Below are positions 61,375 through 64,000 of a stretch of 64,000 bases of DNA, one piece after another. A model generated the notes under the pieces. The model saw only the letters and a program-made list of their open reading frames with translations. It searched no databases and was not told the DNA's origin. The stretch's first letter is position 1; each line of letters opens with the position of its first letter. The stretch comes from Salvia splendens (Eukaryota > Streptophyta > Magnoliopsida > Lamiales > Lamiaceae), in assembly GCF_004379255.2 (NCBI RefSeq), contig NC_056037.1, positions 35,251,012-35,315,011 of the forward strand, in the 5' to 3' direction. Made by a program: the position numbers and the translations under genes.

Positions 61375-62395
61375 TTAACAACTAATGGTGTCACACTTAT
61401 TGAAGCAAGCCTCCATCTTGTTTACATCTGCATTTGATCATTCAAAACATATTAGCATCTCCCCAAGAAATAAATTATTCAAACTAGCAAATCCTTTTAT
61501 AGAATCATGAAATAAACTAAGAAGATTTGATACGGTTCATTTAAAAATCTTAAACTGAGAACCATAAAATCACACATAAGTCCGAAACAAGACATTTCTC
61601 ATATTTTTAAAAATAAATATCTTCAATCCAGTCTCCAAATGACATACTAAATCATAACATGTGGAGTGTGATGAATTTTATATCTTTATAATTACTAGTA
61701 TCATATTTATATAACTCACGCCAACAAACTTAAGACGAATTTCATCACAATTTCAAGAAATTTCAAATAGTTACACTACACATATATCAAAATTTCAGCT
61801 AATTAGATTCCTCCAGGAAGAAATGAGTAACGCAACGGCTGTTATAATTACATTCTCAATTTGAAACACCAACAGTCACACTAAGTTAACACGCCCCCTC
61901 ACGTGTGGGCCGGAAAGGACATCGGTCTTCCATCACGTGGGTAGGCAATGCAAGAGAAACCATCATCGACTTGGGTCCGCTCTGATACCATATTAGAAAT
62001 GGGTCACTCACCCCTAAAAAGGCCTCATAAGGGGGAGGGTTATCCACACTTATATAGATTAAATGGGATCTTCACCAAGTCGATGTGGGACAAAATTTAG
62101 AGAATTTAACACAAACTAAAGCTCGGAGCAAGGGAAAAAGGGTAAGGTTACCATTTCCGAACCCGGTGCAGCGATCAAGGCACTTGTGGTTGCAAGAGTT
62201 GGCTTGCTTGCCTGCGCACTTGGCCATGCAATTTATGATGCACCCTGCCTGCTGTAGGCCCGGAGGTAGAGAATTGCAAGGAGGTCTGCAGTTTTTGTAG
62301 CAAACATCGTCGAAAGCAGCATGGGCATGCCCTGCGCATATTAGCATCAGCACCGCAATCACAGCTACCCTTCGCATACTATTGCACCCCAACAT
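61375..62395 (-). CDS. Thionin-like cysteine-rich secreted peptide, gene 4 (98 aa)
   Basis: Exons are 62152-62395 and 61375-61427, with a 724-bp intron; 226 bp of it is a TRIM retroelement, and the remaining 498 bp equals the 499-bp intron of gene 1. The signal peptide is MRRVAVIAVLMLICAGHAHA after MLGCNS. The mature part has twelve cysteines: CYKNC, PPC, AGC, INC, AKC, NSC, HKC, DRC, EACFNKC and a terminal SC. It is most like gene 1, although genes 2 and 3 lie between them. Thionin-like secreted peptide; defence or signalling role inferred. Confidence 0.82.
61886..62111 (-). mobile_element. TRIM-type retroelement in the intron of gene 4
   Basis: On the minus strand an LTR of about 120 bp starts TGTTAAATTCTC, followed by a primer-binding site TGGTATCAGAGC (initiator tRNA-Met type, 61979-61990). 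A short internal part, a G-rich tract (GAGGGGGCG) and only the first six bases of the second LTR (TGTTAA) complete it. The second LTR is thus almost wholly missing. The LTR words GTCCCACATCG and TATATAAGTG are like those of Cassandra-type TRIMs; this assignment is tentative. Confidence 0.7.
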
Positions 62396-62477
62396 CCTCT
62401 TTTATCTAATAATAATACTCTCTTATGTGATGCTTAATTTTCTTAATATTTGAATTATTATGACTCTCTTCCATTCT

Positions 62478-62485
62478 TATTTATA
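62478..62485 (-). promoter_or_regulatory. TATA box of peptide gene 4
   Basis: TATAAATA on the minus strand about 85 bases before the start codon. Confidence 0.65.
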
Positions 62486-63069
62486 CACACTTATTTTCTA
62501 GCCTTCTAATACAAAATGGATAAGTGCCTTAATTAAATATAAATGTTTTTATATTTGGATAGGGCAAATTTTGTAATTCGATTCCTTAATTCCAATTTTG
62601 CTAATGCAGAACAGAATTTGGTGACTTTTCCATTAATCTCATTTACCATTTTTTCTGTGCGTCTTATGCTTTCTTTTTTATTCATCAAATTCAATTAATT
62701 ACAGCATTTCATATAGAGGTGAGTATTTGGGTTTCGGTTCGGTTTTTTCCCCAAACCGAACCAAACCCGAAAAATCGAATTTAGATCAAAACCCAAACCG
62801 AACTGAATCCGAAAAATCAAAACCGAAAAAATCGAAAACCGAACTTCAAAAACAAAACTAAGCCGAAAAACCAAAATTGTATGAAATAACCGAGAAACAG
62901 ATTTAAAAAAAAATAATATATCCATATAATATTTTTTTTATATGTACATTATATATGTGTGTAAAATATAAAATAAATAGAATATATATATATATATATA
63001 TATATTACATAATATATAGAATATATTAAAAGAATATACATACAATATTAAATGTTGTATATATAATAT

Positions 63070-63118
63070 TTGGGATGCATTTCTAGATTTAGATGCATTC
63101 TTGTTTGGACCATCTCCC
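63070..63118. mobile_element. Fragment of a TA-flanked MITE end
   Basis: Reverse complement begins GGGAGATGGTCCAAACAAG and continues ATGCATCTAAATC, closely matching the left end of the complete copy at 63185. It abuts a TA run at 63119. Confidence 0.65.
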
Positions 63119-63151
63119 TATATATATACAATATTATATATTAAATTAATA

Positions 63152-63153
<2 letters not shown>

Positions 63154-63184
<31 letters not shown>
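63154..63184. repeat. (TA)n tract left of the MITE
   Basis: About fifteen TA units; a matching tract lies on the right at 63474-63505. Another (TA)n run is at 62982-63005. Confidence 0.9.
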
Positions 63185-63187
<3 letters not shown>

Positions 63188-63469
63188 AGATGATCAAAAT
63201 AAGTATGTGTTTAAATCCAGAAATGCAGACCAAATCTTGGCCCTAGGATTAGATGATCTAATGGTCAATAATTAACCAAAAACACGGAAGGTCATAATTA
63301 AGCAATTTTAGGTCATATTATAATATTTGGGTTTAATGTCATGCTAAGATCGTTTTAGGTCATGCTTTGTTAGCATGACCTAAAAATTACCTAATTATGA
63401 CCTAAAAGTGACCTAATTATGATATTGTTCTGCGTTTCTGTATTTAAATCTAGTTTTGCATAGATCAAA

Positions 63470-63473
<4 letters not shown>
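63185..63473. mobile_element. 289-bp MITE inserted in (TA)n
   Basis: The left end GGGAGATGATCAAAATAAG and the reverse complement of the right end GGGTTTTGATCTATGCAAA share a long inverted repeat that runs on through ATTTAAA and CAGAAA words for about 45 bases. TA tracts flank both sides. The middle holds an inverted pair of AGCATGACCTAAAA-like words. Confidence 0.8.
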
Positions 63474-63509
<36 letters not shown>

Positions 63510-63680
63510 ACTATTACAATATAATTTGTTTTTTTTATTTTGCCGAAACTGAACTGAACCGAAAAACCAATTCTTTTTGTATTTTTAGAACCGAACTTAA
63601 CCGAAAAAGCCGAACTAAATTTCTAAATTTCATTTGGTTTGGTTCGGATATTCGGTTAATGGTTTTTTTGCTCATCCCTA

Positions 63681-64000
63681 ATTCCATGTGTTTTCACTCT
63701 TAATTTATTAATTTGACATTAAAACCCATGTCATTTACTATTAAAACTATAGATATTTGACGAATGAGATATTTGTAATTAATTAATTTATACTTTCTTC
63801 GTCCAACAAAAATATGCACGCTTTCCTTTTAAGTCCGTTCCACAAGAATATGTATTTTTCTATTTTGGAATCTCTTTCCTCTCTATTGAGATGAGACTCA
63901 TTATCCGCTAACAATAATTTAATTAATTTTTCTTTTATCCATCTCTTACTTTTTCAATTGTATATTAAAACCCGTGCCCAATTCAAATTGCATATTATTG
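63681..64000. other. Spacer with a Stowaway-like left end at the window edge
   Basis: Near 63792 CTTTCTTCGTCCAACAAAAA resembles a decayed Stowaway end. No gene is seen. Confidence 0.4.

Larger units (their letters stand above)
62714..63680. mobile_element. hAT-like element rich in CGGTTCGG and CCGAAAA words
   Basis: The ends are TAGAGGTGAGTATTTGGG and, at the right, TTTGCTCATCCCTA. Eight-base flanks ATTTCATA and ATTCCATG match at six positions. The interior near both ends is made of AACCGAA and CGGTT words. A TA-flanked MITE and its fragment are nested inside. Confidence 0.7.

Noticed and set aside
61979..61990. tRNA-like sequence GCTCTGATACCA
   Set aside because: It is the complement of a primer-binding site in a TRIM element. 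No cloverleaf surrounds it.
62695..62925. 76-residue minus-strand frame with FGLG words
   Set aside because: Low-complexity translation of the CGGTT-rich end of a hAT-like element.

Overview
This window is plant nuclear DNA from a eudicot, possibly an asterid of the Lamiales type; that lineage is a guess from gene and transposon style. It has intron-rich genes with GT-AG splicing, AT-rich spacers and a high load of plant transposon classes: Ty3/Gypsy LTR elements, PIF/Harbinger, MULE, hAT, Stowaway and TRIM. All gene models below were assembled by hand from splice signals and open reading frames, and total coding length divides by three in every case.

Layout. 1-5600 holds two members of a large non-autonomous terminal-inverted-repeat family embedded in (TA)n tracts; the complete one carries a higher-order tandem array and exon-like fragments. 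8126-9981 (-) is a small secreted protein with two EGF-like modules. 11183-14316 (-) is the katanin p60 microtubule-severing ATPase. 14715-18168 is a run of Harbinger-type deletion derivatives plus a Stowaway. 18482-21339 (+) is D-glycerate 3-kinase, the last enzyme of photorespiration. 22566-23345 (-) is a CDI-type nucleotide-sugar transferase. 24924-28055 (-) is a membrane-anchored GT4 glycosyltransferase. 28855-30617 is a broken Harbinger element with transposase remnants. 31612-33435 is a Pack-MULE that captured part of an R2R3-MYB gene and was then hit by a hAT-type MITE. 33665-34959 (-) is a FAD-dependent oxidoreductase. 36342-39647 (-) is MLN51/Barentsz, an exon-junction-complex core protein. 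40349-41424 is another TIR element.

The right third, 42686-62395, is the most distinctive part. It is a minus-strand cluster of four two-exon genes for secreted cysteine-rich, thionin-like peptides. Two related Tat-type Gypsy retrotransposons, one per strand (45792-51934 + and 52424-59942 -), sit between genes 2 and 3. Cysteine count in the mature peptides alternates 10, 12, 10, 12, with losses that come in pairs. The first part of the intron is conserved and stays open in all four genes. A TRIM retroelement fills the intron of gene 4. 62714-63680 is a hAT-like element with a small TA-flanked MITE nested in it.

The single-copy genes are unrelated housekeeping functions (cytoskeleton, photorespiration, glycosylation, RNA processing) and do not form a pathway. 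The peptide cluster is a local tandem family that probably serves defence or signalling.
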